Source of the DNA: Caenorhabditis elegans
Taxonomy: Eukaryota > Nematoda > Chromadorea > Rhabditida > Rhabditidae
Direction of reading: 5' to 3'
DNA: 64,000 nt
Assembly: GCF_000002985.6 (NCBI RefSeq)
Contig: NC_003279.8
Span: 11,904,001-11,968,000, forward strand
The translations under genes and the position numbers were made by a program. How positions within the stretch are numbered: position 1 is the stretch's first letter; each line of letters begins with the position of its first letter. Under the pieces are notes generated by a model. The model was not told the origin of the DNA, made no database searches, and saw nothing but the letters and a program-made list of their open reading frames with translations. This document shows, one piece after another, positions 55,701-64,000 of this stretch.

Positions 55701-58700
55701 ACAGAAATATTAATTTTTCGGATTTTTTAAAATTAATTACGTTAAGTTTTGCTGAAAAATTGAAAGTATCAGCAAAAATGTCAATTTTCATGATATTTTT
55801 CCCAGAAATATTCATTTTTCGATATTTTCTAAACTAATTACGTCAGATTTTTGTGAAAAATTTTAAAAAGTTCAGTTTTTTTATGAATTTTTTTCCGTTT
55901 TTTCTCGGAAACTTACACATATTCAACTGTCTGACCATGCTATTCATATTGTTATGCTTGAAAAAATGCGGCAAAACATTTCTCCCAAATAAATATGGAT
56001 CAGAAATATGAAAGCTTGCACCAGAATCATCCCAATGAACAATTGATTGAAGATTTGGATCTTCTACGATATTCCACAATTTTATCAGAAATACTGGAAG
56101 CTTGTCGTCGTCAACTTTGTTGTTTCCGGATTTGTTCTGTAAAAAAATACGTTTTACTACTGAATTTTTGAAAAATTTGAGCCAATTCACTAGAAAAATC
56201 CGGCGAAAATTGATTTTTTCGATAAATTTAGAGTGAGATAATATTGATTTTCTCAAAAATTTCAATTTTTTCAACTAATTTCGCAAATTTTTTGATGTTT
56301 TTTCGCTGTTTTAGGTACATTTTCAGTGAAATTGGTTTTTTTTTTTCGGCAATTTTCAGAATTTTGCCGCTAAATTTGAAATTTTCTGCGGAAGAATTCT
56401 TCTAAAAATCATCAATTTTCTAGAAAATTTTAGCTAATTCACTAGAAAAATCAGCTGAAAAATCGACTTTTTCAACTAATTTCAGGGATTTTTTGCTGAT
56501 TCACGTAGATTTTAATACAGTGCGTGCAACTTCTATAGCGCCCCCTATTTTTTTCGTGTTCCGTCACTTTCCCTAACTTTTTTGAGAAAACCATTATAGC
56601 CATTCGATTTCAAATGTCAAAAAACCCCCTGTCCGAAATTTTCATGAAAAAATATCAAAGACTACGGTAATTAGTTTTGAAAAATGAGGCCTTATGATCA
56701 TTTTTCTCAATATATAATACTATATCCTTTTCAGAAATCTCATAAAACTCGGTATTTTATTGAAAAATAGCGAAAATTGGAGGGAGCGCTATAGAAGTTC
56801 CACGGTCGTTTTTCAGACTTTTTGACCTAATTACCGTAGTCTTTGATATTTTTTCATGAAAATTTCGGACAGGGGGTTTTTTGACATTTGAAATCGAATG
56901 GCTATAATGGTTTTCTCAAAAAAGTTAGGGAAAGTGACGGAACACGAAAAAAATAGGGGGCGCTATAGAAGTTGCACGCACTGTACAATATGCGTGATAA
57001 ATCAGCTGAATTTCGCCATTTTTGAGGAATTTTCAGGCGGAAATTTGAGCTTTTCAGAAAGTTTTCATCGAAAAATGAGCAATTTTTGCAATTTCCCAAC
57101 AAAAAATTGAAATTTTCGCTCAAAATGGGCAAAAACGGGGGCTTTTGTGCCCAATTTTAGAATTTTTCGGGCAAAAATCAAATTTTAATAGAAATTGCTA
57201 AAAATTAAGATTTTCAGCCAAATTTCAGAATTTTCAGGAAGTTCTAGACCGAATTTTGGGGTTTTCAGTACTTTTTTTCGCTCAAACTGAGCAAAAATTA
57301 GGCTTTTGAGCTAATTTTTCGCCATTTTTTGGGGGGTTTTCAGCAAAAATTCGGAATTTTTGGCGTAAAACTCAATTTTCAATAGAAATTACTTCAAATT
57401 ATGATTTTAAGCTAATTTTCGTCATTTTTGATGAATTTTCAGTACGTTTTTGTGTAAAAAATGAGCAATTTAGGCGATTTGCTTACACAAAAATTGAATT
57501 TTTTCGCAAAATGTACAAAAAGAAAGCAAAAATGAGTTTTTGAGCGAATTTTAGCCATTTTTAGGGTAATTTGCATGAATTTTCAGGCATTTTCTGAGGT
57601 TTTTCAACAAATAATTAAAATTTTTCGCTCAAAAACAAATTTTAAGTGCGTAAGAAGGGGCTTTCGAGCTAATTCCTTCAATTTTTGGGCTATTTTCTTC
57701 AAATTTCAGCCATTTTTTTGCGGTTTTTCCCTACCAAGGTCTCCAAATACGCATTATTCGGAACTTCTTGTATAGTAACCGATGACTTTTTGCCACCAAT
57801 TGCCCCATTTTGATGATTCTGCCGTGGTGGTCGATTCGGTGGAGCCTGTTGAACATAACGACGTGCTGCTCCAGAAACTGAAACTTCTTGTTTCGGAACA
57901 CGCATTATCAGTTGTTGCTGTTGTTGCTGGTTTTGTTGTATTTGATTCCCTGTTGGCTGCATTTTACGAACTAGCACGCGGTATCTGAAATTATTATATT
58001 AAAATATTAGGGTTTTTGGATGGAAAAAGTGAGGGAAAACAGAAGAAAATCGGGATTTTATTCGTTTTTGAGGTCAAAAATCGCCTTTTTCAGTTTAAAA
58101 TCCGGTTTTTTATACCAAAAACTGGCCAGTTCATTAGAAAAATCGATTTTTCCAACCAAATTTCGCACGTTTTTGGATGTTTTTCGCTGTTCTAGACACA
58201 TTTTAAGGCAATTTTTAGAATTTTTCTGTTTCAATTTCAATTCCGGTAATCTGCTGATTTGCCGGAAATTTTAATTCTGGCAATTTGACGATTTACCGGC
58301 AAACTCGGCAATAGAGGTAATTTGCCGGAAATTTCGATTCCGGAAAGTTTCCGTTTTTTCGGCAAACTCGGCAATACCGGTAATTTGCCGTTTTTCGGCA
58401 AACTCGGCAATACCGGTGATTTGCCGGAAATTTTGATTCCGGCAATGTGCCGATTTTCTGGCAATTTGCTGATTTTCCGGAAATTTCAATTCCGGAAACT
58501 TGCCGATTTGCCGGCATTGTCAATTTTGATGATTTGCCGGAAATTTTGCCGTTTTTTCCGGCAAATTCGGCAATACCGGCAACTTGTCGAAAATTTCAAT
58601 TCCGACAGTTTGCCGATTTTAGACGCAAAAGTTTGCGATTTTCGGGCCAAAAATGCGGTAATCAGTTTCGAAGCGGCAAATTTTTTTCAAAATTCCCAAT

Positions 58701-58961
58701 GTGCCAAAATATTACAGCCAAATACTTGATTTGTTGCAAACGCTGTCAACAATCAACTTTGAACGAAAGTTTGAAAATCAAGTGAGCAACTGTTCCCAGA
58801 TAAGCTACCAAAGACCAAAAATCGACAATTTTCAAATTTTTTTTTCGATAAAAATTCAAATTTCCGGTCATTTTTCCGTTTTTTGAGAAACTTTTCTTAG
58901 TAAAAACCAAGTATTTCGGATAGAAATCTACGTACCTCGGCTTGAAATTTGTTTGATACAT
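49797..58961 (-). CDS. hsf-1: Heat shock transcription factor HSF-1
   Basis: Coding exons are 58961-58936, 57984-57735, 56136-55917, 55244-55111, 54900-54767, 54370-54236, 53263-52675, 51805-51323 and 49889-49797, 2064 nt giving 687 residues. From the internal ATG (57962) it gives the 671-residue form I remember. The protein trimerises and binds inverted nGAAn repeats to induce heat-shock and longevity genes. Residues 1-92 are Q-rich (IQQNQQQQQQLIMRVPKQE). The winged-helix DNA-binding domain is about 103-210 (LPVFLIKLWNIV, HFFKHNNMNSMVRQLNMYGF). The HR-A/B coiled coil is about 211-300, and a Ser/Pro/Gly-rich activation region runs to the end (PSPSDPNLV). Every exon junction is in phase. The unusual features are large introns with foldbacks, a G16 tract and poor donors (GTTCGT after exon 5). 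Confidence 0.97.
49890..51322. other. AT-rich last intron of hsf-1
   Basis: About 1.4 kb of A/T-rich sequence with recurring attatcgatttt and gaaaatcgat-like segments. Loose internal duplications are visible at 50340-50400, 50630-50680 and 50860-50890, each around ctttgtcgaattatcgattt or variants. No conserved exon or RNA is seen. Confidence 0.5.
51913..52506. repeat. two copies of a GCGGAGCTTGCT hairpin in an hsf-1 intron
   Basis: Copies at 51913-52003 and 52411-52503 each have arms gccaataattgggcggagct-like and the complement ccccgcccaattattggc. They are flanked by acgtcgaaaaag / ctttttcgac pairing. The loops differ slightly (ttgctttcccagcaaa and ttgctccaccaccaaa). Confidence 0.85.
53331..53346. 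repeat. 16-base poly-G tract in an hsf-1 intron
   Basis: An uninterrupted run of 16 G on the plus strand (C on the hsf-1 coding strand), 68 bases upstream of the exon that begins at 53263. Such runs are the sequences at which C. elegans dog-1 (FANCJ-like helicase) mutants acquire deletions. Confidence 0.95.
56518..56983. mobile_element. 466-bp near-perfect foldback MITE in an hsf-1 intron
   Basis: The ends cagtgcgtgcaacttctata and its complement ending gttgcacgcactg are flanked by TA on both sides. The arms 56518-56675 and 56826-56983 appear identical over about 158 bases by eye. The spacer is about 150 bases. The CAGT... end with TA flanks indicates a Tc1/mariner-mobilised non-autonomous element. 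Confidence 0.9.
58240..58625. repeat. TTTGCCGGAAATT minisatellite in the first hsf-1 intron
   Basis: Third array of the ttccggcaatttgccg family, here with the variant ggcaaactcggcaataccgg repeated several times. ORFs on both strands through it are artefacts. Confidence 0.9.
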
Positions 58962-59400
58962 GTCTTAAATACTAGAAATACTCTAGATCGGGAATAAAAC
59001 CCAAAAAATTGCCACAAAATGTGTGAAATATTGGGATAATTGTAGGAGGGATGGCTAGTGAACAGAGGTGCTCTGGAGTCTCTCTCTGTGTGTGGGTTGA
59101 AAGGATTTCCGGAGAAACTCTCTCTCTCTGCTCGCGGAGCCCAAGTGCAATTGGTGTGCTCTCTCTGGGATCTCTACACTCTCTCTTCGATATGTTTCTT
59201 GAGATCAGTGGAGCCGGGAGAGGAGGAGCTCCGAGGATGAGCTCTCTGTCCAATGCATTTGATAGTACATTGAATAATTCGGAATCCATTTTGATGGGGC
59301 ATCTGGGGACAGCTGGGGACACATTACACTTTTATGATAGGCTGGATGTGATCATTGATTATTTATTCGGGAATTAATCAGCAATTTGCATTTATTCCTT
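58962..59400 (-). promoter_or_regulatory. candidate hsf-1 promoter, GA/CT-rich
   Basis: Upstream of the first hsf-1 ATG, a GC-richer stretch at 59045-59250 contains repeated tctctctct/gagaga blocks (agtctctctctgtgtgtggg; actctctctctctgctcgcg; acactctctcttcgatatg). GA-rich stretches are common in worm promoters. ORFs open on both strands (about 110 codons) have no recognisable domain. No clear nGAAnnTTCn array was found. Confidence 0.45.
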
Positions 59401-59467
59401 GGAATTTGAATTAAAATATCGAATTTCTGGATAAAAATTCACAAAAATTCGGAATTTTTCGATTTTT

Positions 59468-59930
59468 TTGCTATAAATGAAAGAAAATAGACCCTAATAA
59501 CCGAATATAACTGTTTAAAAATTTTCTAAATTTTTTATGATTTTTTCAAATTTTTAAAAATTGAATACCCACGCAAATGGCTAAATTCACAGTTTTTCTT
59601 TTAAATTTGATTTAATACATACCATTTCTTGTATGTATTAATACATACCAATACATACATTTTTCCGGAAAAAATGCATAAATCAAGTTTTCTTCACGGA
59701 AAAGTGTCTGATAAATTGAAAAATGTTGTCTTAAATCAAATTTAAAAGAAAAAATCAAGAAAAAACTGTAAATTCGCGCCATTTGCGCGGGAATTCAAAT
59801 TTAATTCGCTCATTTATTTGATTTTTGAAAAATTGAAAAAATCATTAAAAAATTTAGAAAATTTTTAAAAATTTTTTTGCAGTTATATTCGGTTATTAGG
59901 GTTTATTTTCTATCATTTAAAGCAAAAAAT
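59468..59930. repeat. foldback element upstream of hsf-1
   Basis: Arms ctaataaccgaatataact and agttatattcggttattag match, with pairing extending inward through ttgattttttcaaatttttaa-like sequence to a centre of catacc/tgtatgtattaatacat near 59620-59650. Confidence 0.8.
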
Positions 59931-59939
59931 TGTTCGTTT

Positions 59940-62270
59940 TTTTTTTGTTTTATCGCGATCCAAAGGCACACAAAATCTAAAAAGGCCCGAAATCTCAAAA
60001 TTGGTGTTTAAAGTTCAATTTATTTCATTTTAAGATATTTTTGAATAGCATTAATTGAAATTTGGACATTTATTCCAAAAAATCAGAAATTTAGGCAATT
60101 TATGTGAGACTTAAAAAAAAGACCATTTTTTAGCACAAATTTGCGCATTTTTAAATACTTTTGCCATTAATTTTAGGGTTTCCCATTTTTACCGCGGAGA
60201 AAACGACAAAAATACGTAAACCAGAGATAAAAATCAGAGATTTTAGCTAAGTTTAGCTTTTTTTTTGAAACTTTTGAATTTATTTCTTGGAATTAGTGGA
60301 CATCAACAAAAATTTGCTTGAAAATACCGAATTTCTAGCAAAAAACTCACTAAATATATCGGAAAAAGAGCCGAATTTAATTTTTAATCAATTACATGCC
60401 CATATAAGTCGTTTTTTTTTAAATCAAAATAGAATTCCGTAGGCAAAATTGGTCATTTCAGTCTAATTTATCCCATTTACGGTTTTTTTGAGAAGCTTTA
60501 ATGAGAATTTTGGACAATTACTCCGAAAATTCAGAAATTTAGGCAATTTTCTGTGAAACTTTTCGAAAAACATCATCTTTTAGCACGAAAATCGATGAAA
60601 ACCAGATTTTTTCCGAGAAAACGCATTTTTAGTACATTTTTCAAACTGAACCCCGTTAAAAATTGTAGATTTTAGTTGAATTTAGCCATTTTTGACATTT
60701 TTACACGCAATTCCATGAAAACCGACTCAAATTATTAAAAATCAGCGGAAAAACAACAAAATTCTTCAAAAACTAACGTTTTGAAACTTAAAAACCAATA
60801 AAATGTCTTGTAAAACCCAAAAATCCATTGCAAGACATCACAAATCAATTTTAATCACATGACCGCCGCCGTGATTGCGAAATAGCATTCCCCAGCCCAT
60901 TTATTATCGATTTTTCGAGTATTTATGCTTATTTTGAAGCTTGCAGCGTGAAAATCCACAAAAACCAACAAAATCCCGGGGAAAATATCGAAAAAATGGA
61001 GAAAAACTAGGAAAAATGAGCAAAAATGGAAAATTGTCATGCAAAAACAGGAGAGTGTGCGATGGAGCGCATTTGCCGAAATTTGGAAAATGAGGGAAAA
61101 TGCCAGCCATTTTGGTGGGAAATAAATCGAACTTTAATCAGTTTTCTTATCAAATTCAACATAAGAACGGAAGAAAATGCCGAAAAATACAAGAAAACAC
61201 TCGGAAATTGATGAAAACTCGTCGAAAAAATCGATAAAACGCCTTGTTGTTTGTTTTGGACTGCTGCTGGACGCCTAAAAGTTCAATGAGCACAAAAATA
61301 AGAAGTGATGTGTAATAATTTCGGGCTTTTTGAATGGCTTTTTGGGGTGGAAAATGAAGAAATTGTACGAAAAAGGGTTCCGGTCTCTGGACGAAAATTG
61401 AATTTCTTTTCGAAAAAATGAGAGAAAATCGTCAGATTTGTGGTTTTTTGACCTTGAATTCCCTTTTAGAAATGTTTGTAAAGGCAAATTCAATGAAAAA
61501 TGGGTCCTGGCACGATCGAGACTTAGTTTATTCGGTTTCACTTCGAAAAATGGTTATTTAAACTTAAATTAGTAAAAATGGAGTGTCTTGTACCTATTTT
61601 AGCAGTCAGAAATCTTTAAAAATTTAAACAACTAAATATAAAACAAATATTCACTGAAAAAATCAAGAAAACAGGATGAAAAAGCTCAAAAATCGATTGA
61701 AAATGTTGAAAAATTCGAAAATCGCACGGCCCGAGAAGTGGTACCTGTACGCAATTTGTCTACCGTATACCTGGACGTTTGGGCGCGTGTATCTCAAAAA
61801 CGGTTGGTCCAGTTTTTTTGTGATGCATATAAAAAATGTCCAAAATTAAATTCTAAATTTTTTGGACCAAAGCTTTTTTCGTTATCACGCGCCCAAACCT
61901 GGTCTACACTCAAATTATCAGTAGAGCGCATTTGCATGGATGTACCACTTGCCGGGCCGATATCGATGGAAAAGAATTGTGCGTAACATATGATGATGCA
62001 AAGTACGCAAACACCCTGCGTACTCCGCCATCTACCGTAGTCATTTCGAAATTAGTATTTTTTAAACTGCTCTAGCCTAAATTTTTCATCGATTTTCAGC
62101 GTTTTTGCTCGTTTTTTCTTGCCTTTTTGTGAAAACTTGTAGAAAACTGTTAAAAATCCGCTTAAATTTGTATAATCACCCGGAATTCACTTTATTTCAG
62201 TGGTTAAAAATATTTATTCATTTTCGACCTACTTTTGCTCTTATTTTCGAAATAATTTCACTTTCAGAGA
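59940..62270. other. gene-free AT-rich region between hsf-1 and the SPK gene
   Basis: No supported exon. 60000-60830 is AT-rich with loosely repeated units (ggcaattt, gcattttt). 61065-61085 and 61920-61960 carry the gagcgcatttgc dispersed repeat. 61770-61915 is an imperfect palindrome (gtttgggcgcgtg / cacgcgcccaaac). The last 280 bases contain a block that recurs at 63878-63945. Confidence 0.5.
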
Positions 62271-63591
62271 ATGTCACCTGAACTCGAAAAGCTAGTGAAC
62301 TTTCTGGTGTAAACGACAAAAAACGCGACCGAACCGGTCGTGGCAAAACCGATTTTTGAGCGCTTCCGGGTTTCGGACAAGACGGTGTCCCGGGCAACTC
62401 ATTCGAATAGGTACACCATATCAATTCGAAATTTCAAATTCTATATTAATTTTAACAGGTTCAGAAAAAAAATCGTACCACAAATGCAGAAATTCACGCA
62501 ACACAGTGTGGAATCGCGGATTCGTGTGATGTTTGCGCTGGCCGGTGAAGTCAATGCGAAATTTCTCGCACAGTGAGTCGGAAAATCGGAATTAAATTCC
62601 ATAAAAGTAGAAATTAATTTCAGAATAAAAAAACGGGCGAGGTTCGTCTCGATGACAAACAGCGAATCATCGAATACGCCTCAAAAAATGGGAAAATCGT
62701 ATTGAAAGGCGATCATAGTGCGTCGGCGCAGAGGAGAAGAGGATTGAAAAGAAGGCGTGACGGAGAAGGGTAAATTTATAGTCTAGTGAATTCTAACTAA
62801 AAAAATTAAATATTACAGAACATCAGCTCCACACGCAGAAGATTCGTCTGATGATGATGTGGAATTTGTCGGATTGGTTCCCTGCGTGCCGAAACAGGAA
62901 CCCGCTGCTCGAATCGATTTCGACGAATATTTCAACAGAGACGTGTCGTTCAATCCGGAAATGCAGCAAGTTCCACCAGCGATCGACCGCAATTGTGAGA
63001 ATCCAACATTTGATGAGACAGACACCAAGAACAATGTGCAGCTTGTCGGTGCAACTCGTAATGGATCAAACTCGGATGGAATCAGCTTGCACATGCTGGT
63101 GAAACGATTGAAGGAAATGCTCATCTACCTTGGAAGCGATTACACTCACTTAATGGGCAAAATTTACTACTTGTTGGCGATCAGAGATGAGGTACACGGG
63201 AAAATTGTATTATCAACTCTCAAATAAACACTTTTTTTTCAGAAACTCAATGCAGAAGACGTGATCGCGTTCCTGAAGACGTTCCTCATCATCAATACTG
63301 CACGAAAATTCCGATTGTCAACCGAATCTATTGGCTACACGAAATCGTCGAAAAAGCGTGCCACGGAGTTCTTGTCTATTCTCAAATTTGTTTTGCTCAA
63401 TTTGGAGTCTCCACAAATGCAGGAATTTCAAAACGAAATCGAAAATAAAATTGAGAATATTGGAGCCGTTGAGAAGGTATTTGAAATAAAAATAACTATA
63501 AAATCAAAATTATCTCTTATTTCAGGTTATTCTCGTCGTCGATGCCCAGGAAGCCATCCAACAAATTCTTAGCACATTTTCCAGCTCCTGA
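62271..63591 (+). pseudogene. SPK-domain protein gene with interrupted frame
   Basis: Segments by splice signals are 62271-62410, 62459-62572, 62624-62769, 62819-63191, 63243-63476 and 63526-63591 (TGA). The SPK domain, a nematode domain of unknown role, is clear: MSPELEKLVNFLV, TTKNATEPVVAKPIFERF, RFRKKIVPQMQKF, VMFALAGEVNAKFLA and VRLDDKQRIIEYASKNGKI. A basic patch (RRRGLKRRRDGEG), an acidic linker and a helical C-terminal domain (MLVKRLKEMLIYLGSDYTHL) follow. TAA at 62310-62312 interrupts the first part. At the third segment the domain frame does not match the incoming phase; one extra A in the A7 run at 62627-62633 would restore it. The three downstream exons remain intact. An in-frame 54-base intron (62307-62360) could skip the stop but not the second lesion. 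Either a pseudogene or a shorter gene with a later start. Confidence 0.65.
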
Positions 63592-64000
63592 TGTTCTCCC
63601 AACTGCTGATAATCCCGTTTTAACCGAAGATAATTCATCAGAATCATTTCTACTGTAAAATTAATTTATTTCCATTTTTTTTGCTCCGATTTTTTTCCTC
63701 TTTTTCCGAATGCTAATCAATATTCCCTCCTTTAAATCACTTCCCGATTAATTGTTTTCTTTAATTTTAATTTTTTTTTTCAATTAAAATCTTCGCTTTT
63801 TAGCCGAAATTTCTTTGCAAAACTACCGGGAAAAAGGAAGAAAAACTACAGTACCCTGCTACTTTGCTCGTCAAGTATGATGCCGACTGTGCACACACTC
63901 TGCGTACTTTGACATCTACCGTAGACTTGGAAATTCTAGGTTAAAATATATAGTAATTAATTATAATTAAATTAATTTTTTCAGATTGAAAATCGCTGGA
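63592..64000 (+). other. 3' flank of SPK gene and probable start of another gene
   Basis: The 63878-63945 segment (atgatgccgactgtgcacac ... catctaccgtagacttggaa) resembles the region before the SPK gene at 61988-62050 (catctaccgtagtcatttcg). The window ends with a good acceptor, aattttttcag at 63976-63986, followed by attgaaaatcgctgga. A next gene, possibly a tandem relative, may begin here, but too little is visible to call it. Confidence 0.35.

Noticed and set aside
58972-59377. Overlapping 116- and 108-codon ORFs upstream of hsf-1
   Set aside because: They lie on opposite strands in a CT/GA-rich region, with no domain and no splice support; more likely promoter sequence.
62571-62624. Alternative splicing to repair the SPK frame
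   Set aside because: The acceptor after the GTAG at 62609-62610 gives the right phase but meets TAA at 62615-62617; the donor at 62577 is preceded by TGA.
1-64000. tRNA, rRNA or spliceosomal RNA genes
   Set aside because: A reading by eye found no cloverleaf with box A/B, no rRNA-like stretch and no snRNA signature; tRNAscan-SE and Infernal would settle it.

Overview
The window is nematode genomic DNA, almost certainly Caenorhabditis elegans, in a stretch I recall from chromosome I (cosmid/YAC region R09B3 - R06C1 - Y53C10A). The evidence is short introns with TTTTCAG acceptors, acceptors placed just before start codons (trans-splicing style), interstitial TTAGGC telomere-type repeats, and genes whose conceptual proteins match known C. 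elegans proteins: EXO-3, UBC-12, MAG-1, HDA-3, FDPS-1, WVE-1 and HSF-1. All exon coordinates were worked out by hand from splice signals and reading-frame continuity. They are not transcript-verified.

Layout. 1-3.5 kb: two tandem, related genes of the HTH_48 / F-box / FTH (fbxa-like) type, both with broken frames. 3.6-9 kb: a compact housekeeping cluster with exo-3 (-), two duplicated single-RRM genes (-), ubc-12 (+) and mag-1 (-). 9-25.5 kb: hda-3, fdps-1 and wve-1, all on the minus strand, with introns filled by minisatellites and foldback elements. 26.8-27.6 kb: a third copy of the small RRM gene (+). 28.5-30.0 kb: a seven-helix receptor relic (-). 30-43 kb: a repeat desert with telomere-like repeats, a TTTGCCGG minisatellite, a 173-bp tandem array, a 1.24-kb mariner copy, a 920-bp foldback and many GCGGCCGACA hairpins. 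43.0-48.8 kb: a six-exon gene (+) for a Q/H/S/P-rich protein with an unrecognised conserved-looking C-terminal domain. 49.8-59.0 kb: hsf-1 (-), nine coding exons. 62.3-63.6 kb: an SPK-domain gene (+) whose frame is interrupted twice.

Functions. The intact genes do not form one pathway. They cover base-excision repair (exo-3), neddylation (ubc-12), exon-junction complex (mag-1), chromatin deacetylation (hda-3), isoprenoid synthesis (fdps-1), Arp2/3 activation (wve-1), RNA binding (three RRM genes) and the heat-shock response (hsf-1). The rapidly evolving nematode families (fbxa-like, chemoreceptor, SPK) are the ones carrying frame lesions. I did not find a convincing new biological system. The most interesting items are the decaying F-box and SPK genes, repeat elements abutting functional sites (hda-3 splice donor, wve-1 stop codon), a 16-bp G tract and a near-perfect hairpin in hsf-1 introns, an exact 173-bp tandem array, and the unrecognised 432-residue protein.
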